NCBI RefSeq assembly: GCF_018263855.1
Contig: NZ_CP073318.1
Coordinates: 62,001 to 126,000 of the forward strand
Length of the DNA: 64,000 nt
Source of the DNA: Kutzneria sp. CA-103260
GTDB lineage: Bacteria > Actinomycetota > Actinomycetes > Mycobacteriales > Pseudonocardiaceae
Direction: 5' to 3'
The number at the start of each line of letters is the position of its first letter. The first letter of the stretch is position 1. The position numbers were made by a program, and so were the translations under genes. The notes beneath the pieces are model-generated. The model had not been told where the DNA came from. It did no database searches and saw nothing but the letters and a program-made list of their open reading frames with translations. Positions 51,636-60,006 of this stretch are shown one piece after another.

Positions 51636-51657
51636 CGAAGGCGGCCTGCGGCCTTCG
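51636..51657. terminator. Terminator between convergent genes
   Basis: Inverted repeat CGAAGGC...GCCTTCG, with 7-bp arms, lies between the GH71/99-like gene and the decarboxylase gene. The GC-rich stem is modest, so the call is tentative. Confidence 0.5.
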
Positions 51658-51661
51658 CTCC

Positions 51662-53014
51662 CTAGACGCCCAGGGCGGCGCACACCCGGTCCACGTCCGC
51701 CGAAGTGGTGCGCCAGTTGCTGAAGGCGGCGCGGATGGCCGGGATCCCTTGGTAGACCGTGGGAGTCAGGAAGGCCTCGCCGCTGCGGGTCAGGTCGTCG
51801 AGCACGTCGGCGACCTGACTCTCCGTGGGGGTGAAGCACACGACGTTCAAGCGCACCGGGGCCAGCAGCTTCCAGCGAGGGCTTGCGGCCAGCCGGGTGC
51901 CCATCTCCTGAGCGCAACTGATGTTGCGTTCGACGATCTCCCGATAACCGGAGCGGCCGTAAGCGGCCAGGGCGAACCAAGCCGGGAGAGCACGGAGGCG
52001 GCGTGAGGTCTCGGGCGTGAGGTGCATGGGGTCGGGGTTGTCGCCTGGGGCGCCGAGATAAGGGGACTGGTTCTCGAACACGCGGACCTGGAGGTCCTGG
52101 CGGCGAGTGAACTGGACGGCGGAGTCGTACGGCACGTTGAGCCACTTGTGCAGGTCGACACAGACGGAATCGGCCTCGGCCCAGCCGTCGAGCAGCTGGG
52201 CGTAGGTGGGGGAGACGGCGGCGAAACCGCCGAAGGCTGCGTCGACGTGCAGCCAGAACTGGTAGCGGGACTTCAACGAGGCGATTGCCCGGATGTCGTC
52301 GAAGTCGACGGTGTTCACGGTGCCGGCGTTGGCTACGACGATCGCCGGCCCGGCGGCCAGTTCCCGTTCCAGGGCGGACACATCGACCGCCTCGCGGTCC
52401 GGCCAGAGCGGCACCGGCACCAGGCGCTTGCGGCCGATTCCCAGCACTGACAACGACTTGCCGATGCTGGAATGCGGAGTCCCGGACAGCACACGGATCG
52501 GCCCGGTCAGGCCCTCGTCGGTCACGGAGACGCCGCGCAGCTCGCCGAGCCATTCCCGGCCGATGGCCAAGCCCACGAGGTTGGACGTCGTCGCCCCCGT
52601 GACGAAAGCGCCGGGCATGTCCAACCCGAACAGTTCCCCGAGCCACGCCACGGCTTCGCGTTCCAAGGACACCGCTGAAGAACCGACCGCGCCGTTGGCG
52701 TTCTGGTCGAGGGTGGACGTCAGCCAGTCGCCGGCCAGTGCCGCCGGGGTGGAACCGCCGGTGACGAAGCCCAGATAGCGCGGGCCGGCGCTGCCGGAGA
52801 AGCCGGGTTCCCAGCGCGCCGCGAAGGCGGCCATCGCGGCCCGCAGCCCGTCGCCGGAGTCCGGCAGCGGGACGGAACTCCCGGGTGCGCCGGGCAGCGC
52901 GGCCGGGCGGTCCTCGAGGCCGGCGAGGATGCGCGTGGCGTAGGTCCGGGTCTCTTCCAGCAAACCAGGCAGCTCGGCCAGATCCTCGGCCAGTTTCGGG
53001 AACATACGAGCCAC
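51662..53014 (-). CDS. PLP-dependent group II decarboxylase
   Basis: A 450-residue aromatic amino acid/glutamate-type decarboxylase. It has the TGATTSNLVGL substrate region, VANAGTVNT, HVDAAFGG and the PLP-lysine site VDLHKWLNVPYD. Members decarboxylate amino acids or, in this subgroup, act as aldolase-like or aldehyde synthases. It follows a TetR gene by one base; the start is GTG 53014 or ATG 53005. Confidence 0.87.
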   Translation of the reverse strand: MARMFPKLAEDLAELPGLLEETRTYATRILAGLEDRPAALPGAPGSSVPLPDSGDGLRAAMAAFAARWEPGFSGSAGPRYLGFVTGGSTPAALAGDWLTSTLDQNANGAVGSSAVSLEREAVAWLGELFGLDMPGAFVTGATTSNLVGLAIGREWLGELRGVSVTDEGLTGPIRVLSGTPHSSIGKSLSVLGIGRKRLVPVPLWPDREAVDVSALERELAAGPAIVVANAGTVNTVDFDDIRAIASLKSRYQFWLHVDAAFGGFAAVSPTYAQLLDGWAEADSVCVDLHKWLNVPYDSAVQFTRRQDLQVRVFENQSPYLGAPGDNPDPMHLTPETSRRLRALPAWFALAAYGRSGYREIVERNISCAQEMGTRLAASPRWKLLAPVRLNVVCFTPTESQVADVLDDLTRSGEAFLTPTVYQGIPAIRAAFSNWRTTSADVDRVCAALGV

Positions 53015-53015
53015 A

Positions 53016-53621
53016 TTAGGGTCGAACGGCGGTCAGGGGCAGCAGCACCTCGTCGACGATCGACTGCACGTCCGACGGGGACACGGTGTCCTTGGCCAAC
53101 GCCTCGGCCAGCACCAGCCGCGGCCCGACGGACGCCACCCGGGGCGTGACGCAGCGGGGATCGGCCTCGCCGCGCTCGACGGCGGCCCGCAGCATCTCCA
53201 GCAGCATCTTCTGGCGCGGCTGCACAACCAGTAGCTGTACCTGCTCGTACAGGGCCGGATGCTGGCGGCGCTGGGACAGCAGCGGGCGCAGGGCCTGGCC
53301 GCGCGGCTCGCCCAGCACCTGGGCGAACTCGCCGAGCAGGGCGAGCAGGTCGCCGCGCAGCGTCCCGGTGTTCGGCGCGACCCGGTCGCCGAAGCCGGCG
53401 GACGGGTCGGTGAGGGCGGCCAGCACCAGCTCCTCGGGGCTGGACCAGCGGCGGTAGAGCGCCGACTTGCCGGTGCCGGCCAGCGGCGCGATCTTGTCGA
53501 AGGTCAGCTCGGCCACGCTGGTCCGGGCCAGCTCGGCCAGGGTGGCCTGGTAGATGGCCTGGTGCAGGACCTCGCCGCGGCGGCGGGTGGCCCTCGGGGC
53601 GGGCTCGGAGCTGGTGACCAC
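53016..53621 (-). CDS. TetR-family regulator
   Basis: A 201-residue TetR regulator with HTH LARTSVAELTFDKIAPLAGT then GKSALYRRW. The GTG at 53621 gives the usual length; an upstream start would run into the divergent promoter. It is divergent from the amidohydrolase and sits just ahead of the decarboxylase gene, so it may regulate both. Confidence 0.8.
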   Translation of the reverse strand: MVTSSEPAPRATRRRGEVLHQAIYQATLAELARTSVAELTFDKIAPLAGTGKSALYRRWSSPEELVLAALTDPSAGFGDRVAPNTGTLRGDLLALLGEFAQVLGEPRGQALRPLLSQRRQHPALYEQVQLLVVQPRQKMLLEMLRAAVERGEADPRCVTPRVASVGPRLVLAEALAKDTVSPSDVQSIVDEVLLPLTAVRP

Positions 53622-53696
53622 GGTTCGGTTTATAGCGCACCGCCGGCACCGGGTGTAGCTTTTAAGAGACAAATCTGTTCCCTAAGGAGGCGGCCA
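53622..53696. promoter_or_regulatory. Divergent promoter, TetR / amidohydrolase
   Basis: This short AT-rich gap contains AGAGACAAATCTGTTCC, a partial dyad with TetR-like half-sites, and the ribosome site taaggagg of the amidohydrolase. The operator is tentative. Confidence 0.4.
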
Positions 53697-54740
53697 GTGC
53701 TCACCGCGCTCACCAACGTCCGGGTCTTCGACGGCCAGCGGCTCACCGAACCCACCACCGTGGTCATCGACGGCCCGGTCATCGGCGACAACAGCAACGG
53801 CGCGCAGGAGGTGGACGCCGCCGGCGCGACGCTGCTGCCGGGCCTGATCGACAGCCACGTCCACCTGTCCGGGCCGGAGACTCTGAACGAGCTGGCCCGC
53901 TGGGGCGTCACCACCGCCTTCGACATGGCGTTCTGGCCGCCCGAGCTGATCAAGTCCACCCGTCAGCACACCGGCGGCGCCGACTTCCGCACCGCCGGCC
54001 TGCCGGCGATCGGCCCCGACGGCCCGCACGCCAAGATCCTCAAGCTGCCGGCCGAGGCGATCGTGCTCACCCCGGAGGACGCGCGCCGGCACGTCGAGGC
54101 CCGCGTCGCCGAGGGCGTCGACTACATCAAGGGCGTCGCCGAGGCGCCCGGCGACGGCGGCCCGAGCCAGGAGACCCTGACCGCGCTGGTCGAGGCCGCC
54201 CACGAGCACGGCCTGAAGGTGGTCATCCATGCTGCCACCGTCGGCGCCTACACCGTCGCCGTCGCCACGAAGGCGGACTTCATCACCCACGTCCCACGCA
54301 ACGGCGTGATCAGCCCCGACGACATCGCCGCGATGCGGGCCAACGGCCAGATCGACGTCCCGACGATGACCGTGATCGAATCCATGGCCGGTCCCCAGGA
54401 CTTCCTGTTCGCCAGCGTCGCCGCCCTGCGCGAGGCCGGCATCGAGATCCTCGCCGGCACCGACGCGCACGCCACCCCGGGGCTGCCCAGCCGGATCGCG
54501 CACGGCGAGAGCCTGCACCACGAGTTCGAGCTGCTGGCCCGCGCCGGTCTGAGCCCGGTGGAGATCCTGCGCTCGGCGACCGAGCTGCCGGCCCGCGCCT
54601 TCGGCCTCACCGACCGGGGCCGGATCGCGCCCGGTCTGCGAGCCGATCTGCTGCTGGTGCAAGGGGATCCGACCACGGACATCACCGCGACTCGGAATAT
54701 TCGCGCCGTGTGGCGCGCCGGGAATCGAATCGGCGCGTAG
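53697..54740 (+). CDS. Amidohydrolase family metal-dependent hydrolase
   Basis: A 347-residue amidohydrolase of the imidazolonepropionase/prolidase-like group. Metal ligands are visible as the HxH in LIDSHVHLSG, the Lys-region VDYIKG, the His of HEHGLKVVIHAA and Asp in LAGTDAHATPG. It ends with GRIAPGLRADLLLV, typical of the family. Substrate unknown (amide, lactone or cyclic ureide). Start is a GTG behind taaggaggcgg. It converges with the DedA gene with a 59-base overlap. Confidence 0.85.
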   Translation: MLTALTNVRVFDGQRLTEPTTVVIDGPVIGDNSNGAQEVDAAGATLLPGLIDSHVHLSGPETLNELARWGVTTAFDMAFWPPELIKSTRQHTGGADFRTAGLPAIGPDGPHAKILKLPAEAIVLTPEDARRHVEARVAEGVDYIKGVAEAPGDGGPSQETLTALVEAAHEHGLKVVIHAATVGAYTVAVATKADFITHVPRNGVISPDDIAAMRANGQIDVPTMTVIESMAGPQDFLFASVAALREAGIEILAGTDAHATPGLPSRIAHGESLHHEFELLARAGLSPVEILRSATELPARAFGLTDRGRIAPGLRADLLLVQGDPTTDITATRNIRAVWRAGNRIGA

Positions 54741-55293
54741 CCCACACCACCGCGACCACCGCCGCCGCGACGGCGGCCGCGCCGATTCCCAGCCACTGGC
54801 TCAAGGTTTCGTACACCGCGCTGCCCAGGTAGCCGACGGCGAGCAGGGTCAGAGACCACACCGTCGCCGTCGGCACGCTCACGGAAACGAAGCGGCGGTA
54901 GGGAATGCCGGCCCGCGCCGCCAGTCGCGGAGTGAGGGTCCGGATCGGCCCCAGCCACTGTCCACAGCAGACGGCCGGCAACCCGAGCCGCCCCACCAGC
55001 GCCGCTGCCCGTTCCCGCGCCGCGAGAAACCTTTGCGGCACCGGGAAATCGCCGCCGAGGCTGCGCAGGTAGGCCAGCTGCGGGCCGGCAACCGCCGCCA
55101 CCGCCGCGACAACTCCGGCGACCACAAGGTTCACGACGTCCAGTCGCGCGAGCACCCCCAGCGCCAGCAACGCGCTCGTGCCCGGCAGCACCAAGCCGAT
55201 GAGCAGCCCGGAATCGGCCACGATCAACGAGCCGGCGGCCAGCAGGAGGAACGGCTGCGGCAGGCCCCGCAGCCACGTCAACACGTCAGGCAT
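54682..55293 (-). CDS. DedA-family membrane protein
   Basis: A 203-residue DedA protein with four or five hydrophobic segments, the re-entrant GLVLPGTSALLALGVLA segment and the conserved RTLTPRLAARAGIPYRRF motif. DedA proteins are lipid-carrier or other transporters of the membrane. Its gene begins inside the end of the methyltransferase gene. Confidence 0.83.
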   Translation of the reverse strand: MPDVLTWLRGLPQPFLLLAAGSLIVADSGLLIGLVLPGTSALLALGVLARLDVVNLVVAGVVAAVAAVAGPQLAYLRSLGGDFPVPQRFLAARERAAALVGRLGLPAVCCGQWLGPIRTLTPRLAARAGIPYRRFVSVSVPTATVWSLTLLAVGYLGSAVYETLSQWLGIGAAAVAAAVVAVVWATRRFDSRRATRREYSESR

Positions 55294-55885
55294 CGAAGGG
55301 CCGCCGGCACAGATACACCAGCGCCGGCGGGAAGTTCCGCCAGATCGTACGGCTGACCACGACCTCCTCGAAGTGCTCGTGCAGCAGCGCGCGGAACCGC
55401 CGGCCGCCGGGCGTCGGCGTGGAGAAGCGGTACGCGAACGTGCTGAATCCCGCGCCGGGCGCGAGAACCCGGCACACCTGGCCGAGGATCGCCCGCTGCT
55501 GGGCCTCCGGGAACAGCGACCACGGCAGGCCGCTGACGACGGCGTCCACCCGCGCGACCCCGACGCCGTCCAGCAGCGGACCCAGCTCGGCGGCGTCGCC
55601 GCGCAGCACCTCGATGTCCGGGCACAGCAGTTCCAGCCGGTCGGCCAGCTCGGGATCGATCTCCACGGCCAGGTGGCGGCCGCCCGGTGGCAGCCGCCGG
55701 CCGATCGCCCGGCTCACCGGTCCGGTGCCGGGACCGAGTTCGGCCACGAACGGCTTGTCCCGCATGGGCACCACCGAGGCCAGCGTCCCGGCGAGCACCG
55801 GCCCGCTGGGGGCGATGGCGCCGATCACGCCGGGCTGGCGCAGCGCGGCGGAGAAGAAGGCCGAGGTGTCGTTGATCGTGGGCAT
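55286..55885 (-). CDS. SAM-dependent methyltransferase (phospholipid/rRNA-type fold)
   Basis: A 199-residue class I methyltransferase with motif I VAELGPGTGPVSRAIG, VEIDPELADRLE, LRGDAAEL and SGLPWSLFP in place of the NPPY-type loop. The pattern resembles PmtA/KsgA-like phospholipid N-methyltransferases. It overlaps the DedA gene by 8 bases; both may act on membrane lipids, which is inference. Confidence 0.75.
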   Translation of the reverse strand: MPTINDTSAFFSAALRQPGVIGAIAPSGPVLAGTLASVVPMRDKPFVAELGPGTGPVSRAIGRRLPPGGRHLAVEIDPELADRLELLCPDIEVLRGDAAELGPLLDGVGVARVDAVVSGLPWSLFPEAQQRAILGQVCRVLAPGAGFSTFAYRFSTPTPGGRRFRALLHEHFEEVVVSRTIWRNFPPALVYLCRRPFDA

Positions 55886-55960
55886 GGGTCCAGCCTGGCC
55901 GAGCACACATGAGGTTTCGTCAGTCTCCCGGCCCGTGACCGGAGTCCGACAGGAGGACCC

Positions 55961-55984
55961 CGTCTCATCCCACGGTATGAGGCG
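55961..55984. promoter_or_regulatory. Candidate operator before the second kinase gene
   Basis: An inverted repeat CGTCTCAT...ATGAGGCG, with one mismatch and an 8-base spacer, lies 32 bases before the kinase start and in the divergent gap from the methyltransferase gene. A binding site of the neighbouring regulator is plausible. Confidence 0.5.
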
Positions 55985-56015
55985 GGGGTCGGGGATGATC
56001 CCTAGGGTCGGTGCT

Positions 56016-57149
56016 GTGCAACGAGTGTCCACCGAGCTGCTGTGGGTGCCGGTCCGCTTCGTGCCGCTGCTGGCCGGCGCGGCCTACCTGGGCATCCAGA
56101 GCTCCTACAATCCCCGTGGCCTCGGCGTCACGGACTGGGTCCTGATCGTGGTCTCGGGCGGGCTGGTGCTGGCCGGCGGCCGGTTCCCGCTGGCCGTCCT
56201 GATCGGCCAGTCGCTGCTATTCGCGGCCGGGCCGCTGCTCTTCTCGCCGGGCTGGGCCGTGGTGGTCGTGCTGGGCCCGGTCGCGCTGGCCGAACTGTGG
56301 ATGCGCCGTTCCGGCTGGCAGTGCTGGGTGGGGACCGGAGTGTTCCTGTTCGCGCAGGCAGTCGTGCTCTGGCGGTACTCGGACGCGTTGTTCTCGACGA
56401 CCTCGATGGCCCTGATGACGTTGCCGGCGCTGCTGCTCGGCCTGTACATCCGGCGGGTGTTGCAGCGGGCGGTCACCGCGCAGCGGCAGCGCGAAGAGGC
56501 CCTGCGTGACGCCCGTGCCGCCGAGCGGACGGCGATCGCCCGCGAGCTCCACGACCTGATCGCCCATTACCTCGGTTCCATTGCCTTGCAGGTCGGGGCC
56601 GCGCGGCACGCGCTGGGGGAGAACGAGCCCGAGGTCGCCGTGGCGCTGGCCGAGGTGCACGCCACCGCCCGCACTGGGCTGGCCGACCTGCGCCGGTTGG
56701 TCGCGACGCTGCGTGACCCGGACACCCTGGACGATCAGGTCGGGGCGGCGATGGCCGAGCCCAAGGGGCTGCCGGCCGCGCTGGCCGCCGCCGTCGAACG
56801 GGCCCGGGGCGCCGGGCTCACCGTGGAGGCGGAGATCGATCCCGGCGTGACCACTGTGGACGCGATGCGGCGGCTGGCCGTGCTGCGGGTCGTGCAGGAA
56901 GGACTGACCAACGTGATCAAGCATGCCGGGCCGGACGCCCGGGCCACGCTGCGGGTCGACGCCGTGCGGGGCGAGGTGCAGATCCTCATCAGCGACGACC
57001 GCCGTGGCCGCCCGGCCGAGGCCCGGGGCGGCGGCTTCGGGCTCATCGGCATGCGGGAGCGCATCGAGCTGCTCGGCGGCACGGTGCGCGCCGGGGCCAG
57101 CCCGCGCGGCTGGGTGCTGGCCGTCGAGATTCCGGGCGGGCCCGCGTGA
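56016..57149 (+). CDS. DesK-type sensor histidine kinase
   Basis: A 377-residue histidine kinase. Five membrane helices (about 5-150) precede the HisKA_3 box ARELHDLIAHYLGS with phosphoacceptor His179, then the ATPase with VQEGLTNVIKHA and GFGLIGMRERI. It signals to the response regulator with which it overlaps by GTGA. It resembles the first pair at 24.3-26.2 kb; the signal is unknown. Confidence 0.9.
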   Translation: MQRVSTELLWVPVRFVPLLAGAAYLGIQSSYNPRGLGVTDWVLIVVSGGLVLAGGRFPLAVLIGQSLLFAAGPLLFSPGWAVVVVLGPVALAELWMRRSGWQCWVGTGVFLFAQAVVLWRYSDALFSTTSMALMTLPALLLGLYIRRVLQRAVTAQRQREEALRDARAAERTAIARELHDLIAHYLGSIALQVGAARHALGENEPEVAVALAEVHATARTGLADLRRLVATLRDPDTLDDQVGAAMAEPKGLPAALAAAVERARGAGLTVEAEIDPGVTTVDAMRRLAVLRVVQEGLTNVIKHAGPDARATLRVDAVRGEVQILISDDRRGRPAEARGGGFGLIGMRERIELLGGTVRAGASPRGWVLAVEIPGGPA

Positions 57150-57784
57150 TCCGCGTGCTCATCGTCGACGACCAGCACCTGGCCCGGGCCGGGCTGCGCA
57201 TGCTGTGCGGCACCGCCGAGGACATCGAGGTCGTCGGCGAGGCCGACAACGGCCAGTCCGCCCAGCACCTCGTCGACCAGACCCGGCCCGACGTCGTGCT
57301 GATGGACCTGCGCATGCCCGGCGTCGACGGCATCACCGCCACGTCCCGCATCCTCGCCGCCCGACCGGCCACCCGGATCCTCGTGCTCACCACGTTCGAC
57401 GACGACGATCACCTCTACCCGGCCCTCGCCGCCGGCGCGCACGGCTTCCTGGCCAAGGACGCCGCCCCCGAGGACGTGCTGGCCGCCATCCGGCGGGTCG
57501 CCGCCGGGGACTCCCCGTTCAGCCCCGACGTCCTCCGCCGCTTGGTCCAGACAGCCGTGACCGCCCGCACGGCCGCCCCGCCCGCCGTGCTGCCCCGGCT
57601 CACGCCCCGGGAACGAGAGGTCCTGGCCCTGGTCGGCGACGGTCTGTCCAATCCCGAGATCGGCCAGCGCCTGCACCTGGGGGTGACGACCGTCAAGACC
57701 CACATCGCCAGCCTGATGACCAAGACCGGTGTCGCCAACCGGGTCGGCCTGGCCCTGCTGGCGGCGCGCTCCCTGAACTCGTGA
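57146..57784 (+). CDS. NarL/FixJ-family response regulator
   Basis: A 212-residue response regulator with receiver Asp54 in VLMDLRMPG, the conserved FLAKDA and the LuxR HTH LTPREREVLALVGDGLSNPE, HLGVTTVKTHI. It starts at a GTG that overlaps the kinase stop, so the two are translated together. Confidence 0.93.
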   Translation: MIRVLIVDDQHLARAGLRMLCGTAEDIEVVGEADNGQSAQHLVDQTRPDVVLMDLRMPGVDGITATSRILAARPATRILVLTTFDDDDHLYPALAAGAHGFLAKDAAPEDVLAAIRRVAAGDSPFSPDVLRRLVQTAVTARTAAPPAVLPRLTPREREVLALVGDGLSNPEIGQRLHLGVTTVKTHIASLMTKTGVANRVGLALLAARSLNS

Positions 57785-57786
57785 GT

Positions 57787-58113
57787 TCAGGGCGTGGTGG
57801 TGAAATCGGTGGTCGGACCGAAGTGTCGGGACGTCGTCGTGGTGAGGGGGGCCAAGGTCGTCGTGGTGGTGGTCGTGACCGTGTTCGCGACGGGAGGCGG
57901 CGAAGCCGGCTGGACGGGCCGGTTGGTCACGAGCAGTAGCGACACGGTCACGCCGGCGGCCACCACGACAACGCCGCCCACGCCGGCGCCCCAGCGCAGG
58001 AGGCGGATCCGGCGGCCCCGCCGGGCGATGGTGGCAGCGGTGAAACCCAGGGGCGGCCCGGGCTCATCGGTCCTGGCCAGCAGCGCCCGCATCCGCTCGT
58101 CGTCGGTGTCCAC
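57787..58113 (-). CDS. Small membrane protein, partner of sigma factor
   Basis: A 108-residue protein with a charged cytosolic N-terminus, one membrane helix (about 42-64) and a Thr/Pro-rich outer tail (TTTTTTTLAPL). It has no zinc motif of an anti-sigma factor, but it directly follows the sigma factor gene by 3 bases and could anchor or inhibit it. Start is a GTG. Confidence 0.6.
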   Translation of the reverse strand: MDTDDERMRALLARTDEPGPPLGFTAATIARRGRRIRLLRWGAGVGGVVVVAAGVTVSLLLVTNRPVQPASPPPVANTVTTTTTTTLAPLTTTTSRHFGPTTDFTTTP

Positions 58114-58116
58114 GGC

Positions 58117-58638
58117 TCACCTCCCGTCCGGTTCGAGCACGTCGAAGTGCGGTCCGAGCCGCCGACGCAGCGCGGCGACACCGCGGGCGGCCTGGCTCTT
58201 CACGGTGCCGGCGGAGCAGCCGAGCGCCTCGGCGGTCTCCTCCACGGACAGATCGTTCCAGTAGCGCAGCACCAGCACGGCCCGCTGCCGCGGCGGCACG
58301 GAAGCCAGCGCGGCCTGCACCAGCATTCGCTGCTCGGCGTCGCCGTGCGAGGCGGGCAGCTCGGGCGGCTCGTGGGTGAGGTGCTCACGCTTGCGCCACA
58401 GCCGCCGGTTCTCCGCGAGGAACGTCCGCACCACCACCTTGCGCGCGTACGCGTCGAGGCCGACCTGTCGCAGCCGGGGCCACGCCAGGTACAGCTTGGT
58501 CATCGCGACCTGGGTGATGTCCTCGGCCCGGTGCCAGTCGCCACACAGCAGGTACGCCGTCGCGCGCAGGGCGTGCGCCCGCGCCGCGAAGTACTCGCTG
58601 AAGTCGTCGTCCGTGGCCACCGGAACCGAGTATGCCAT
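58117..58638 (-). CDS. SigE-family RNA polymerase sigma-70 factor
   Basis: A 173-residue ECF-type sigma factor of the actinobacterial SigE-like family. Region 2 has HALRATAYLLCGDWHRAEDITQ; region 4 has PPRQRAVLVLRYWNDLSVEETA and LGCSAGTVKSQA. It likely directs a stress regulon and its own promoter. The ATG at 58638 fits the family start. Confidence 0.88.
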   Translation of the reverse strand: MAYSVPVATDDDFSEYFAARAHALRATAYLLCGDWHRAEDITQVAMTKLYLAWPRLRQVGLDAYARKVVVRTFLAENRRLWRKREHLTHEPPELPASHGDAEQRMLVQAALASVPPRQRAVLVLRYWNDLSVEETAEALGCSAGTVKSQAARGVAALRRRLGPHFDVLEPDGR

Positions 58639-58733
58639 CGAAAACTTCGTGCAACCCGCCGCCGCCCCCGGGGCATACCTACCCCTGAACGGGGCGCCGA
58701 CCGGCGGCGTCCGCCTGCCCACCGGACGACACC

Positions 58734-59894
58734 TTGCACACAGAACTCCTCACCGAACCCAGGATTGAGCCTTCGGCTGAGAAGACACCGCTGGTCGAGC
58801 GACTGGCCCGGCACGCCCTCGCGCCCGCAGGCGTCTACCTCGCGGTCCGCGTGGTGGGCGTGGCGATCCTCGGCGTGCTCGCGGCCGTGCACGACCGAAA
58901 CCTGTTGGACGTGCTCAAGGCCTGGGACGGCGAGTGGTACCTGTCGATCGCCCGCGACGGCTACGCCACCGCCGGTCTCGGCAAGGTGGACGCGGCCGGG
59001 AACTTCACGCCCGACACGACGATGGCGTTCTTTCCCGGCTACCCGCTGGTGATCGGCATGCTCGGTCGATTGACCAGCACGGCGTTACCCCTGGTCGGCG
59101 TGGCCGCCAGCCTGATCGCCGGCCTGGCCGCCGCTTACGGCATCGCGCGGCTGCCACGGGATCGGAAGGTTGGGCTGATCACCGTCGCGCTGTTCGCGGC
59201 CACGCCGATGGCGGTCACCCTGTCCATGGTGTACTCGGAGGCGCTGTTCAGCGCACTGGCCGTGTGGACGCTCGTCGGGGTGATGGAACGGCGCTGGTGG
59301 CTGGCCGCTTTGTGTTGCGCGGCGGCGGGTCTGGTCCGGCCGAGCGCGGGTGTGCTGATCGTCATCGTGATCGTGGCCGTGATCATGTACGGCCGGACGG
59401 CGTCGGCCTGGCTGGCCGCGGCCATCTGTCCACTCGGGCTGGTCGGCTTCCTGGCCTGGGTCGCGAATCGCACCGGCAGCCTGACCGGCTGGTTCGAGGT
59501 GCAGAAGGCCGGCTGGGGCACGGCTTTCGACTTCGGCGCCAACACCTGGCAGTTCATCCGGTACGTGCTGACCCGCGACACCTCGGTCATGGAGACCACC
59601 AACATGTTCGTGGTGCTGGGGGCGATCGTGCTGTGCGTGCTGGCGGTGCTGCGCAAACAGCCGTGGCCGCTCGTCGCGTACGGGATCGGGCTGGTGGTGA
59701 TGACCGCCGGGTCCAGCGGCGTGACCTATTCGAAGATGCGGCTGCTGGTGCCGGCCTGCACGCTGCTGATCCCGGTGGCGATCGGGCTGGCCCGCCGCCG
59801 CAACGGCACCGTGCTGGCCGTGTTGGTGGCGTCGGCGCTGGTCAGCGGGTGGATCGGGGCCTACGCGCTGACCGCCTGGAAGTACGCCATCTGA
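58734..59894 (+). CDS. PIG-V-type mannosyltransferase
   Basis: A 386-residue polytopic membrane protein with about ten helices. The first loop has LKAWDGEWYLSIARDGYA, a motif of PIG-V/actinobacterial mannosyltransferases that use polyprenyl-phosphate mannose, and SMVYSEALFSALA. It probably adds mannose outside the membrane to lipids or proteins. The only suitable start is a TTG. It is divergent from the sigma factor gene. Confidence 0.75.
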   Translation: MHTELLTEPRIEPSAEKTPLVERLARHALAPAGVYLAVRVVGVAILGVLAAVHDRNLLDVLKAWDGEWYLSIARDGYATAGLGKVDAAGNFTPDTTMAFFPGYPLVIGMLGRLTSTALPLVGVAASLIAGLAAAYGIARLPRDRKVGLITVALFAATPMAVTLSMVYSEALFSALAVWTLVGVMERRWWLAALCCAAAGLVRPSAGVLIVIVIVAVIMYGRTASAWLAAAICPLGLVGFLAWVANRTGSLTGWFEVQKAGWGTAFDFGANTWQFIRYVLTRDTSVMETTNMFVVLGAIVLCVLAVLRKQPWPLVAYGIGLVVMTAGSSGVTYSKMRLLVPACTLLIPVAIGLARRRNGTVLAVLVASALVSGWIGAYALTAWKYAI

Positions 59895-60006
59895 CTGTTC
59901 GGGCAAGATCCCCCGTTCGGGGTGAACCGGTGCCGGGACCCGTCCGTGTACCTCGCGAACGGCTTCCGGAACGGCCGGAACCGCTTGTCCCGCCTGGAGA
60001 ATCCCG

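Noticed and set aside
54682-54740. 59-base convergent overlap of amidohydrolase and DedA genes as a possible frameshift.
   Set aside because: Both ends match their families; overlap is probably real compaction.
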